From the NCBI RefSeq assembly GCF_014207985.1, contig NZ_JACHMI010000001.1:2711001-2775000 (forward strand): a stretch of 64,000 nucleotides of DNA, written 5' to 3'. The notes beneath the pieces are model-generated. The model did not search any database. It was not told the origin of the DNA and worked only from the letters and a program-made list of their open reading frames with translations. Positions within the stretch are counted from its first letter, which is position 1; each line of letters begins with the position of its first letter. Below are positions 27,089 to 37,892 of this stretch, piece after piece. This DNA comes from Nonomuraea rubra. GTDB lineage: Bacteria; Actinomycetota; Actinomycetes; Streptosporangiales; Streptosporangiaceae. The translations under genes and the position numbers were made by a program.

Positions 27089-28330
27089 ATGAGCGTCCTG
27101 GACTTCGACCTGTCGGATCGTGACTTCTGGGCCAAGCCCATGAGCGAGCGAGAGGAGGCGTTCGAGCGGCTGCGCTCACTCCATACCCCGGCCTTCTTCG
27201 AGGAGATGGAGATGACGTACATGCCCAAGGGGCCGGGCTACTACGCACTGGTCAAGCACGCCGACATCCTCGAGGCCAGCCGCAACCCCGAGGTGTTCTG
27301 CTCGGGCGACGGCGGTGCGACGAACATCCCGGACATGCCCGCGGAGTTCGCCGAGTACTTCGGCTCGATGATCAACATGGACGACCCGCGGCACGCCCGC
27401 CTGCGCAGGATCGTCTCCCGCGCCTTCACGCCCAAGATGATCAAGCAGTTCGAGTCGGACGTGGAGTCTGCGGCCGTCGGCATCGTGGACGACCTGCTCG
27501 CCAAGGGGCCCGGCTGCGACTTCGTGACCGAGGTGGCCGCGCGGCTGCCCCTGAAGATCATCTGCGACATGATGGGCATCCCGGAGCGCGACTACCAATT
27601 CGTCTTCGACCGCTCCAACATCATCCTGGGCGGCTTCGACCCCGAGTACGCCGGCGACGACCTCACCCAGCTCGCCGAGCGCCTCCTCAACGCCGGCATG
27701 GAGCTGCAGCAGCTCGTCCAGGACCTGGCCGCCCACCGCGCCGACAACCCCACCAACGACCTCACCTCCTCGCTGGTCAACGCGAACATCGACGGCGAGC
27801 GGCTGACCATGCAGGAGCTCGGCTCGTTCTTCATCCTGCTCGTCGTGGCGGGCAACGAGACCACGCGCAACGCCATCTCGTACGGCATGCGCCTGCTCAC
27901 CAAGAACCCGGACCAGCGCGCCCTCTGGCTGGAGGACGTCGACGGCCGCGCTCCCGGGGCCGTCGAGGAGATCGTCCGGCTCGCCTCCCCGGTGAACTTC
28001 ATGCGCCGCAAGGCCACCAGGGACTTCGAGATGAACGGCCACCTCTACCGCAAGGGGCAGAAGGTCGTGCTGTTCTACTGGGCGGCCAACAGGGACGAGA
28101 GCGTGTTCCCCGACCCGCTGCGCTTCGACATCACCCGCCACCCCAACCCGCACGTCGGTTACGGCGGCCCGGGCCCGCACTTCTGCCTCGGGGCTCACCT
28201 GGCCCGGCGGGAGATCACGGTGATGTTCCGCGAGCTGCTGCGGCGCGTCCCGGGGATCGAGGCCGGCAGTCCCGACCGGCTGCACTCCAGCTTCATCAAC
28301 GGGATCAAGCACATGGAGTGCACCTTCTAG
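27089..28330 (+). CDS. Cytochrome P450, CYP124-like, paralogue of the 23539 gene
   Basis: 413 aa from the ATG at 27089; an upstream in-frame GTG at 27038 lies inside the promoter. Conserved blocks match the first copy: KGPGYYALVKHADILEASRN, YFGSMINMDDPRHARLRRIVSR, VVAGNETTRN (I-helix), EEIVRL (ExxR) and GYGGPGPHFCLGAH with Cys366. It probably hydroxylates a related methyl-branched or isoprenoid chain. It shares a promoter element with the first copy, so both are likely induced together. Differences in the I-helix (SETTRN versus NETTRN) and the N-terminal third suggest different substrate range. Confidence 0.92.
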   Translation: MSVLDFDLSDRDFWAKPMSEREEAFERLRSLHTPAFFEEMEMTYMPKGPGYYALVKHADILEASRNPEVFCSGDGGATNIPDMPAEFAEYFGSMINMDDPRHARLRRIVSRAFTPKMIKQFESDVESAAVGIVDDLLAKGPGCDFVTEVAARLPLKIICDMMGIPERDYQFVFDRSNIILGGFDPEYAGDDLTQLAERLLNAGMELQQLVQDLAAHRADNPTNDLTSSLVNANIDGERLTMQELGSFFILLVVAGNETTRNAISYGMRLLTKNPDQRALWLEDVDGRAPGAVEEIVRLASPVNFMRRKATRDFEMNGHLYRKGQKVVLFYWAANRDESVFPDPLRFDITRHPNPHVGYGGPGPHFCLGAHLARREITVMFRELLRRVPGIEAGSPDRLHSSFINGIKHMECTF

Positions 28331-28340
28331 GCGCGCCCCG

Positions 28341-30257
28341 CTACTGGGTGGTCAGGCGGATCTGGTTCATCACCGTGCGGATGTCGGGCAGGAGCTGCTT
28401 GCTCTCCGACGGGATCGAGATGTAGACGATGGCCGGGACCTCGGCTCCGGTGTTCACGGCCATCGTCACGATCGTGGCCTTCTCGGTCTCCGACGTCAGC
28501 GAGTACGCGATCAGCCGCCCCGTCTGGTCGCCCACCTTGATCGGCTGCTGGGCGATCTTGCGGACCTTGTTGCCGTCGGGGAAGAAGCTGCGCCGCGCGC
28601 TCAGCACGACCTGCTTGATCACCGGCTCCAGGTTGTCCGCCTCGTAGTAGGAGGACAACCGCTGCGCCAGCGGGCCCGACATGACGGTCGCGTACCGCTC
28701 GGGGGCCACCTGCACGTACTGGCGGGTGTTGAAGCCGTACGTGCCCTTCACCGTGGCGCGCTCGTCGAGCTGCCAGGTGCCGCCCAGGCGCGGGACCGAG
28801 ATCCCGGCGTCGGCGTCGGGCACCCGGCCGATGATCGGCGAGGCCTTGCCGGTGTACTTCGGCAGCGGCCCGATCGTGGTCGAGGACTTGGTGGCGCTCG
28901 CCTTGGGCGCGGCCGACTCGGACTGCTGGGCGGCGAGGCTCGCGCTGGACGGCGCGTCGTCGCCCGCCAGCGGGCCCCACAGGAACGCCCACAGCAGCGC
29001 GGCCACCAGCGCGACCGCCACCGAGCCGCCGAGCGCGTAGATCCAGATGGGCTTGCCCGATTCGTCGTCCTCCAGGACGTCCTGGTCGCCCATGGCCTGG
29101 TAGTTGTCGCCGAAGACGGTGTTCCAGAGCTCCTGCTGGCGCTCGGGCGGCGGGGTGCGGGAGCCGCTGATCTGGCCGGCCGTGACGAACCTGTTCTCCG
29201 GGTCGGACGGGTCGCGGCTCAGGTTGGAGCCCGGGCGGCCGGGCTGGTCGTCGGCGGGCGGCTGGCCCGGGGGCAAGCCAGGGGGCGTGCCCTGAGGCGC
29301 GCCCTGGGGGGCATCGGTGCGGGGAGCTGAATCCATGGGCGTGGCGGGGACCGCGTGTTCGTTCAGGAGGTTCTGGGTGTGCTGGGCGTAGGTGACCGTA
29401 CGCTCGTCCGCCGGGTGTGCGGCGGGCGGCGGGTTGCCGGCGTTGTTGTAGACCGTGGTGCGCTCGGCCGCCTGCTCGGCGGGCGCCGGACGGTCGGCCG
29501 GCGGCCACGGGGCGGGGCTGGACAGGTTGGACCACGCGTCAGGGGACGGCACGGGCGGCTGCGCCCACGCGGGAACGGGGTCGGCGGGCTGCCCGGGTCC
29601 CGGTGCGCCCGGCGCCTGCCCGGAAGGGGGCGCGGCGGAAGGGGGCGGGGCGCCCTTCGACGACACCTCGGGCCAGGCGGCGGGCCCCGCCGTGCTCTGC
29701 GGGGGCGGCCCGTCCTGCCAGGCGGCGCGCACGTCGGGCGAGGAGGCGTTCTCCGGCCACGAGGTCCGGACGTCGGGCGACGACGCGTTCTCCGGCCACG
29801 GGTTCCGCACGTCGGGTGAGGAGGCGTTCTCGGACCACGACGTGCGGACGTCGGGTGAGGAGGCGTTCTCGGGCCAGGGCGTGCGGACGTCCGGCGAGGA
29901 GGTGTTGTCCGGCCAGGACGCGGGCACGGGCCGGCCCGGCTCCTGCCGGGGCGGCTCGGGCCAGGAGGCGCCGGGCGGCGGTCCGGCGGGAGCCTGGGGA
30001 CCGGGACCGGGACCGGGGCCGGGGCGGGAGGTGCCGGGCGGTTCGGGCCAGGATGGGTCCTTGCGCGGCGGCTCCGGCCAGGACGGCTCGGGGTGGGCCG
30101 GGCGCGGGGTCTCCGGCCAGGAGGTGGGGACCTCGGCGGCGGTCGCGCTGGGCCAGGAGGTGGGAACCTCGGAGGGGACGTCGTTCCGGGCGGCCTCGTG
30201 GCGTGGCGCCTCCGGCCAGGAGGATGGCAGGTGAGGTCCGGAATTCTCCGTTGCCAT
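28341..30257 (-). CDS. Single-pass membrane protein with a long Trp-Pro-Glu repeat cytoplasmic region
   Basis: 638 aa from the ATG at 30257 (MATENSGPHLPSSW), with GGGAGGG upstream; the frame continues further but is not needed. About residues 1-390 are Pro/Ser-rich and disordered, with around twenty WPE/WPS/WPD tripeptides. These include a 13-residue unit SSPDVR..WPENA repeated five times. One transmembrane helix (IYALGGSVAVALVAALLWAFLW) follows an acidic LEDDESGKP stretch. The ~170-residue outside domain (YTGKASPIIGRVPDADAGISV to VMNQIRLTTQ) has no recognised family. The topology resembles anchored regulators whose cytoplasmic tail binds a partner through repeated short motifs (inference). 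Confidence 0.75.
   Translation of the reverse strand: MATENSGPHLPSSWPEAPRHEAARNDVPSEVPTSWPSATAAEVPTSWPETPRPAHPEPSWPEPPRKDPSWPEPPGTSRPGPGPGPGPQAPAGPPPGASWPEPPRQEPGRPVPASWPDNTSSPDVRTPWPENASSPDVRTSWSENASSPDVRNPWPENASSPDVRTSWPENASSPDVRAAWQDGPPPQSTAGPAAWPEVSSKGAPPPSAAPPSGQAPGAPGPGQPADPVPAWAQPPVPSPDAWSNLSSPAPWPPADRPAPAEQAAERTTVYNNAGNPPPAAHPADERTVTYAQHTQNLLNEHAVPATPMDSAPRTDAPQGAPQGTPPGLPPGQPPADDQPGRPGSNLSRDPSDPENRFVTAGQISGSRTPPPERQQELWNTVFGDNYQAMGDQDVLEDDESGKPIWIYALGGSVAVALVAALLWAFLWGPLAGDDAPSSASLAAQQSESAAPKASATKSSTTIGPLPKYTGKASPIIGRVPDADAGISVPRLGGTWQLDERATVKGTYGFNTRQYVQVAPERYATVMSGPLAQRLSSYYEADNLEPVIKQVVLSARRSFFPDGNKVRKIAQQPIKVGDQTGRLIAYSLTSETEKATIVTMAVNTGAEVPAIVYISIPSESKQLLPDIRTVMNQIRLTTQ
29728..29922. 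repeat. Five tandem 39-bp repeats in the WPE protein gene
   Basis: Units start at 29728, 29767, 29806, 29845 and 29884, with core ACGTCGGGYGAGGAGGCG. On the coding strand each encodes a 13-residue unit with SSPDVR and a Trp. The copies differ by a few bases, mostly at Ser/Pro and Asn/Thr codons. Copy-number change would preserve the frame. Confidence 0.9.
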
Positions 30258-30584
30258 TGCTGCCGGCCCTCCCGAGTGTGTGTCCGGATGTCCCGTTATA
30301 TCCGGATTTGGCGTCTGACGCATGATCTCATGGGATTTTCCAGGAGATTCAGGTGGTTCCGCAGCGAAACGAGGGAAGCCATGTGGATCGGTGGGCGGAT
30401 CCTGCATCGGCAGGTCACCCTCCGGTCGATCAGGCTCAGCTGGGTATACCACGGCGACAAGGCTATTCTTCTGGGACGAATGAGGTCACAACGGATACAT
30501 CACCATCAGGTCTCGCCAGACCCGAAGGGTCCATTGTGCATGCGGACCACGATCGAGTGCCTGCATTCAGCCGAAGAGGTGCGC
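30258..30584. other. Intergenic region between the WPE protein and the leuS leader
   Basis: The 327 bp hold the divergent promoters of the WPE gene and leuS. The base composition is lower in GC than the flanking genes. No ORF with a ribosome site and no clear operator was seen. Confidence 0.5.
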
Positions 30585-30590
30585 TAGGCT
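30585..30590 (+). promoter_or_regulatory. -10 box for the leuS leader transcript
   Basis: TAGGCT ends 6 nt before the ATG of the leader peptide, which has no ribosome site, so the leader peptide is probably translated from a leaderless mRNA. No strong -35 is obvious. Confidence 0.45.
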
Positions 30591-30596
30591 TGACAC

Positions 30597-30641
30597 ATGC
30601 GTTCCGCGACCCTGCTTCTTAGCGGGCCGCGACGGCCCTAG
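30597..30641 (+). CDS. Leucine-codon leader peptide upstream of leuS
   Basis: A 14-codon ORF reads MRSATLLLSGPRRP then TAG. Three consecutive Leu codons (CTG CTT CTT at 30612-30620) include two CTT codons, which are rare in this high-GC genome. It is followed by an 11-bp hairpin and then a terminator-like hairpin with a T-tract, ahead of the leucyl-tRNA synthetase start. This is the arrangement of ribosome-mediated attenuation: slow decoding of Leu codons when charged tRNA-Leu is low would permit read-through into leuS. The peptide itself probably has no function. Confidence 0.65.
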   Translation: MRSATLLLSGPRRP

Positions 30642-30661
30642 AAGATCTTCGCCGTCGCGGC
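30626..30661 (+). other. Leader RNA hairpin overlapping the leader peptide end
   Basis: GCCGCGACGGC (30626-30636) is the exact complement of GCCGTCGCGGC (30651-30661). The loop contains the small palindrome GAAGATCTTC. The left arm lies within the last codons of the leader peptide, so ribosome position would open or allow this hairpin. A classical antiterminator pairing with the next hairpin was not found by eye. Confidence 0.6.
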
Positions 30662-30665
30662 TCCA

Positions 30666-30695
30666 CCCCTCGTTGTGTGCACGAGGGGTTTTCTT
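30666..30695 (+). terminator. Attenuator hairpin in the leuS leader
   Basis: CCCCTCG (30666-30672) pairs with CGAGGGG (30682-30688) and is followed directly by TTTTCTT. This is the only intrinsic terminator with a good T-tract seen in the window. It lies 33 bp before the leuS start, so it acts as an attenuator rather than an end-of-gene signal. Confidence 0.7.
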
Positions 30696-30728
30696 ATGGG
30701 TCCGAATCAAGCCAGAAGGACAGTAGCC

Positions 30729-33176
<2,448 letters not shown>

Positions 33177-34145
33177 TCACAGGGAGCGCAGGGCCGGCAG
33201 CAGCTCCTTCTCCGCCCAGTCGAAGAACGGCTGCTGCTGGTCGTGCCCGATCTGGACGAGCGCCACGTGCGTGTACCCGGCGTCGGCGAACTTCTTGACG
33301 CCCTGCACGACGGCGTCCACGTCGCTGCCGCACGGCACGCTCTGCGCCACGTCGTCGGGGCGCACCGTGCCGGCCGCGGCGGCGAAGTTCACCGGCCCGG
33401 GCAGCTCGGCCATGACCTTCCAGCCGCCGACGCTCGACCAGCGCCACAGCTCGTGCGCGCGCTGCTTGGCGGCCTCGGCGTCGGTGTCGTAGGCGAGGGC
33501 GAGCTGGCCGTAGACCGGCTTGCCGTCGCCGCCCGCGGCGTTGAACTGCTGCACCACCTCGGGCATCGGGTCGTTGATGACCAGCACGTCGCCGTACTCC
33601 GCGGCCAGCTCGGCCGACTGGCCGCCCGAGGCGGCGATGCCGATGGGGACGGGCCGCTCGGGCAGGTCGTACAGCTTGGCCGAGTCCACGTCGAAGAACT
33701 CGCCCTGGTGGGTGACGTACTCGCCGCTGAAGAGCTTCCTGATGATCTGGACGGCCTCGGCGAACATGCGGTGCCTGGTGTCCACGGGCGGCCAGCCCTC
33801 GCCGATGACGTGCTCGTTGAGGTTCTCGCCCGCGCCCAGGCCGAGGGTGAACCTGCCCTGGCTCAGCACGCCCATGGTGGCCGCCTTCTGCGCCACCACC
33901 GCCGGGTGGTAACGCATGATGGGACAGGTCACGTACGTCATCAGCGGCAACTGCTCGGTGACCTGGGCCGCGGCGCCGAGCACCGACCAGCAGTAGGGCG
34001 AGTGCCCCATCTCCTCGACCCACGGGAAGTAGTGGTCGGAGATGACGGCGTAGTCGAAGCCGATCCGTTCGGCGGCGGCGGCGTAGTCGACCAGCTCGCG
34101 GGCCGGAGTCTGTTCGGACATCAAGGTGTAGCCGATTTGTACCAT
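33177..34145 (-). CDS. LLM-class F420-type oxidoreductase
   Basis: 322 aa, ATG at 34145. A luciferase-like TIM barrel of the F420 group related to F420-dependent glucose-6-phosphate dehydrogenase. It has IGYTLMSEQTPARELVDYAAAAERIGFD, ISDHYFPWVEEMGHSPY, TYVTCPIMRYHPAVVAQKAATM, RFTLGLGAGENLNEHVIG and PIGIAASGGQSAELAA. Members transfer hydride between coenzyme F420 and an organic substrate; the substrate here is not clear. The dinucleotide-like GLGAGENLNEH stretch is typical of F420 binding in this subfamily. It is read towards leuS; DoxX is upstream on the same strand. Confidence 0.85.
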   Translation of the reverse strand: MVQIGYTLMSEQTPARELVDYAAAAERIGFDYAVISDHYFPWVEEMGHSPYCWSVLGAAAQVTEQLPLMTYVTCPIMRYHPAVVAQKAATMGVLSQGRFTLGLGAGENLNEHVIGEGWPPVDTRHRMFAEAVQIIRKLFSGEYVTHQGEFFDVDSAKLYDLPERPVPIGIAASGGQSAELAAEYGDVLVINDPMPEVVQQFNAAGGDGKPVYGQLALAYDTDAEAAKQRAHELWRWSSVGGWKVMAELPGPVNFAAAAGTVRPDDVAQSVPCGSDVDAVVQGVKKFADAGYTHVALVQIGHDQQQPFFDWAEKELLPALRSL

Positions 34146-34194
34146 GCGCCCCGGCTACCCGACTTTGTCCAGCTTAGCTGCCAAGGAGCGGAGA

Positions 34195-34623
34195 TCAATG
34201 TTGGCGGCGGTCGCGCAGCTCCTCGACGACCAGGCCGAGCCCGATGCCCAGCAGCCAGACGTCCTTCACGACGCCGATGCCCTGCTGCGTCGGCCGCACG
34301 CTGCCCTCGTGGTGCATGCCAGGCGTGCGCAGGTACAGGCCGATCAGTCCCGCCGCGAAGCCCGTCAGCGCGGCCCCGGCCAGCAGCGACGGCACGAACG
34401 GCGCCAGCAGGGCGGCGCCGAGCGCGACCTCGCTCCTGGCCAGCAGCCGGGTGAAGAGCTCCGGGTCCATGCGGCGCAGGAAGGGGTAGGCGCCCGCCGC
34501 CATGCCGTGCGTGGAGGCGGCCCGCTGCTCGTCGGCGTCGACCAGGTCCACGCCGGAGTTGAGGATGACGGCGGCGGCGGCCAGGCGGGGCGGGAGCTGG
34601 TGCGCGCGAGCGAAGATCTTCAT
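34195..34623 (-). CDS. DoxX family membrane protein
   Basis: 142 aa, ATG start. Four hydrophobic segments (about residues 16-32, 60-78, 80-98 and 118-138) with LPPRLAAAAVILNSGVDLVD and LARSEVALGAALLAPFVPSLLAGAALTGFAAGL give the DoxX/DUF417-like pattern. The family has no firmly known function in actinobacteria; some members are linked to thiosulfate/quinone or oxidant metabolism. It is separated from the F420 gene by 49 bp and divergent from the tricorn protease. Confidence 0.75.
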   Translation of the reverse strand: MKIFARAHQLPPRLAAAAVILNSGVDLVDADEQRAASTHGMAAGAYPFLRRMDPELFTRLLARSEVALGAALLAPFVPSLLAGAALTGFAAGLIGLYLRTPGMHHEGSVRPTQQGIGVVKDVWLLGIGLGLVVEELRDRRQH

Positions 34624-34733
34624 GCTTCCTCATTCCGAAATCGGGCTTACGCCCTCCTTCCCCCACATAACGGACCGTCCACTGACAGAGGAAATCTTGA
34701 GCCGCCCTTGGTGCCGCGGTTTAGTGTTCAGGG

Positions 34734-37700
34734 GTGGCATATGGCGCATACCTGAGATACCCGCACCTGCACGGTGACCTGGTCACCTTCGTCGCCGACG
34801 ACGACGTCTGGCTCGCTCCGCTGACCGGCGGCAGAGCCTGGCGGTTCACCGCCGACCGCGTGGCCGTGTCGCATCCGCGGTTCTCGCCCGACGGCGGCCG
34901 GATCGCGTGGACCAGCACGAAGGAGGGCGCTCCCGAGGCGTTCACGGCCGAGCTCGACGGGCCGGAAGGCGAACGGCTGACCCACTGGGGCGACCACACC
35001 ACCTCCGTACGCGGGTGGACCGCCGGCGGCGACGTGCTCGCGATCACCGCCGCCGGGCAGGCGTCCGACAACCGGCGCTGGGCCCACGCGGTGCCGCTCG
35101 ACGGCGGGCCGGCCACGCGCCTGCCGTACGGATGGGTCGGCGAGGCGGCCGTCAGCGAGGAGAAGGTCGCCACCGTGTCGGTGGTGTGGCGCGAGCCGTC
35201 GCAGTGGAAGCGGTACCGCGGCGGCACGGCGGCCAAGATCTGGGTGGACGCCGAGGGGAACGGCGAGTTCGCCCGGCTGTTCGCCGACAGCACGGCGCAG
35301 TACTGGTCGGTGAGCTGGGTCGGAGACCGGATCGTGTTCCTGTCCGACGCCGGCGGCACCGGGAACGTCTACTCCGCCCTGCCCGACGGGTCCGACCTGC
35401 GCAGGCACAGCTCGCACGAGGAGTTCTACGCCCGCCACGCCACCAGCGACGGGCAGCGGGTGATCTACAGCCACGCCGGGGACCTGTGGCTGATGGAGAG
35501 CCTGGACGCCGAGCCGTACCGGCTGGACGTGCGGCTCGGCGGGCCGCGGCCGGGGCGGGCCAGGCGGCCCGCGCCGCTGCGGGCGGGCGCGTTCTCGCCG
35601 GACGCCACCGGGCGGGCCAGCGCGGTGGAGATCAGGGGCACCGCGCACTGGGTGACCCACCGCGATGGGCCCGCCGGCGTGCTGCGGGCCGAGCCCGGCG
35701 TGCGCGTACGCCTGCCGCGGGTGCTCGACGCCGACGGCAGGGCCGTGTGGGTCTCGGACGCCGGAGGCGAGGACGGGCTGGAGATCGGCACCCCCGGCGG
35801 CGAGGTCAGGACCCTGGCCTCCGGGCGGCTCGGGCGGGTGCTGGAGCTGGCCGCCGCGCCCGACGGCAAGCACGTGGCCGTGGCCACGCACGACGGGCGG
35901 CTGCTGGTCATCGACCTCGAGACCGACAACGTTCGGGAGCTGGACAGCACCGACGAGGGCGACGTGAGCGGGCTGGCGTTCTCGCCCGACTCCACGTGGC
36001 TGGCCTGGGAGCACCCGCACCACAGGCGGCTGACGCAGATCAGGATGGGCCGGGTGGACGGCACGTCGGTGATCGAGGTGACGCCGCCGAGGTTCGTGGA
36101 CTACGACCCGGCGTTCACCAAGGACGGCAAGCACCTGGCGTTCCTGTCGGTGCGCACGTTCGACCCCGTGTACGACGCGCACGTCTTCGACCTGTCGTTC
36201 CCGCACGGGTGCAAGCCGTACATCGTGCCGCTGAAGGCCGCCACGCCGTCGCCGTTCGACCCCTCGCTGCAGGGGCGCGGGTTCAACGGCGAGGACGACA
36301 AGCCGTCCAAGGACGACAAGAAGGACGACGCGCCGCCGCGTACCGAGGTCGACCCCGACGGGCTGGCCGCCCGCGTGGTGCCCGTGCCGGTGCCCGCCGG
36401 AAGCTACGGCAACCTGCGTACGGCCAAGGACGCGCTGCTCTGGCTGCGGCACCCGCTCAGCGGCGTGCTCGGCGACGGCAGCGAGCAGAGCTCCGAGACC
36501 GTGCTGGAGCGCTACGACCTCAAGAAGCGCGCCAAGGCCGAGCTGGGCAAGGAGATCCGCGCGTTCGAGGTCAGCGGCGACGGCTCCAGGCTCGTCACCA
36601 ACGGCAAGAACGGCCTGCAGACCCGCGCCGCGAGCGAGGGAGACGAGGTCGTCGCCATCGAGCTCGACCGGATCACCGTCCAGATCGACCCGGTCGCCGA
36701 GTGGCGGCAGGGCTTCCGCGAGGCCGGCCGCCTCATGCGCGACCACTTCTGGCGCGAGGACATGAACGGCGTCGACTGGCAGGCCGTGCTCGACCGCTAC
36801 GAGCCGCTGGTCGCGCGGATCGGCGCCCACTCGGAGCTGATCGACCTGCTCTGGGAGACGCAGGGCGAGCTGGGCACCTCCCACGCCTACGCCGTGCCCA
36901 ACGGCTCCGGCGTCGACCCCAGGCGCCGCCAGGGGCTGCTCGGCGCCGACCTGGCCAGGGACGGCGACGGGGTCTGGCGGGTCGAGCGCATCCTGCCCGG
37001 CGAGTCGTCCGACCACGCCGCCCGCTCGCCGCTGCTCGCGCCCGGCGTCGCGGTCCGCCCCGGTGACGCCATCCTCGCCGTCGGCGGCCGCCCGGTCGAT
37101 CCCGTACGCGGGCCGCTCCCGCTGCTGGCCGGCACCGCGAACCAGCCCATCGAGCTGACCGTGCGGCACTCCTCAGGCGGCGACGTGCGCCGGGTCGTGG
37201 TCAGCCCGATCGCCGACGAGACGCAGCTGCGCTACCACGACTGGGTGGAGGACCGCCGGGCCTACGTCAGGCAGGCGTCGGAGGGCAGGCTGGGATACCT
37301 GCACGTGCCCGACATGGTGGCCTCCGGCTGGGCGCAGTTCCACCGCGACCTGCGTACCGAGATGGCCTATGACGGGCTGGTCGTGGACGTGCGGGAGAAC
37401 AGCGGCGGGCACCTGTCGGAGCTGGTGCTGGAGAAGCTGTCGCGCAAGGTCACCGGCTGGGCGCGGGCCCGCTGGTACCAGCCGATGCGCTACCCCGACG
37501 ACTCGCCGCGCGGGCCGGTGGTGACGGTCACGGACGAGTTCGCGGGCTCCGACGGCGACATCGTGAGCGCGGGCATCAAGGCCCGCGGGATCGGGCCGCT
37601 GGTGGGCACGCGGACGTGGGGCGGGGTGATCGGGATCGACTCGCGCTACTCGCTCGTGGACGGCACCCGCGTCACGCAGCCCCGGTACTCGTTCTGGCTC

Positions 37701-37892
37701 GACGGGCCGGGGTGGGGGGTGGAGAACCACGGCGTCGATCCCGACATCGAGGTGGTGATCACGCCGCAGGACCGGGTGGCGGGCCGCGACCCGCAGCTCG
37801 ACAAGGCCATCGAGCTCGCGCTGGCCGCGCTGGACGAGCAGCCGGCCGCCACGCCCCCCGATCTGCCGCCGCTCAACCAGCCAGCCGGCTGA
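34734..37892 (+). CDS. Tricorn protease homologue (S41 family)
   Basis: 1052 aa. The GTG at 34734 lies 6 nt after TAGTGT, suggesting a leaderless mRNA. Order: an N-terminal beta-propeller (~1-310; repeats such as VSHPRFSPDGGRIAWTS), a second propeller (~320-620; GLAFSPDSTWLAWEHP), a charged linker (DDKPSKDDKKDD), a C1 helical domain, PDZ (~765-830) and the C2 catalytic domain. The active residues are S716-H717 of GTSHAYAVPNG, the nucleophile S939-D940 of FAGSDGD, and a Glu near VENHGVDPDIEV. It cleaves peptides released by the proteasome or Clp; actinobacteria often carry it alongside proteasomes. It is cytoplasmic. Confidence 0.94.
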   Translation: MAYGAYLRYPHLHGDLVTFVADDDVWLAPLTGGRAWRFTADRVAVSHPRFSPDGGRIAWTSTKEGAPEAFTAELDGPEGERLTHWGDHTTSVRGWTAGGDVLAITAAGQASDNRRWAHAVPLDGGPATRLPYGWVGEAAVSEEKVATVSVVWREPSQWKRYRGGTAAKIWVDAEGNGEFARLFADSTAQYWSVSWVGDRIVFLSDAGGTGNVYSALPDGSDLRRHSSHEEFYARHATSDGQRVIYSHAGDLWLMESLDAEPYRLDVRLGGPRPGRARRPAPLRAGAFSPDATGRASAVEIRGTAHWVTHRDGPAGVLRAEPGVRVRLPRVLDADGRAVWVSDAGGEDGLEIGTPGGEVRTLASGRLGRVLELAAAPDGKHVAVATHDGRLLVIDLETDNVRELDSTDEGDVSGLAFSPDSTWLAWEHPHHRRLTQIRMGRVDGTSVIEVTPPRFVDYDPAFTKDGKHLAFLSVRTFDPVYDAHVFDLSFPHGCKPYIVPLKAATPSPFDPSLQGRGFNGEDDKPSKDDKKDDAPPRTEVDPDGLAARVVPVPVPAGSYGNLRTAKDALLWLRHPLSGVLGDGSEQSSETVLERYDLKKRAKAELGKEIRAFEVSGDGSRLVTNGKNGLQTRAASEGDEVVAIELDRITVQIDPVAEWRQGFREAGRLMRDHFWREDMNGVDWQAVLDRYEPLVARIGAHSELIDLLWETQGELGTSHAYAVPNGSGVDPRRRQGLLGADLARDGDGVWRVERILPGESSDHAARSPLLAPGVAVRPGDAILAVGGRPVDPVRGPLPLLAGTANQPIELTVRHSSGGDVRRVVVSPIADETQLRYHDWVEDRRAYVRQASEGRLGYLHVPDMVASGWAQFHRDLRTEMAYDGLVVDVRENSGGHLSELVLEKLSRKVTGWARARWYQPMRYPDDSPRGPVVTVTDEFAGSDGDIVSAGIKARGIGPLVGTRTWGGVIGIDSRYSLVDGTRVTQPRYSFWLDGPGWGVENHGVDPDIEVVITPQDRVAGRDPQLDKAIELALAALDEQPAATPPDLPPLNQPAG

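Noticed and set aside
29728..29922. Possible CRISPR array
   Set aside because: The repeats are directly adjacent 39-bp coding units without unique spacers, and no cas gene is present. The arrays at 43733-43902 and 45300-45570 were rejected for the same reason.
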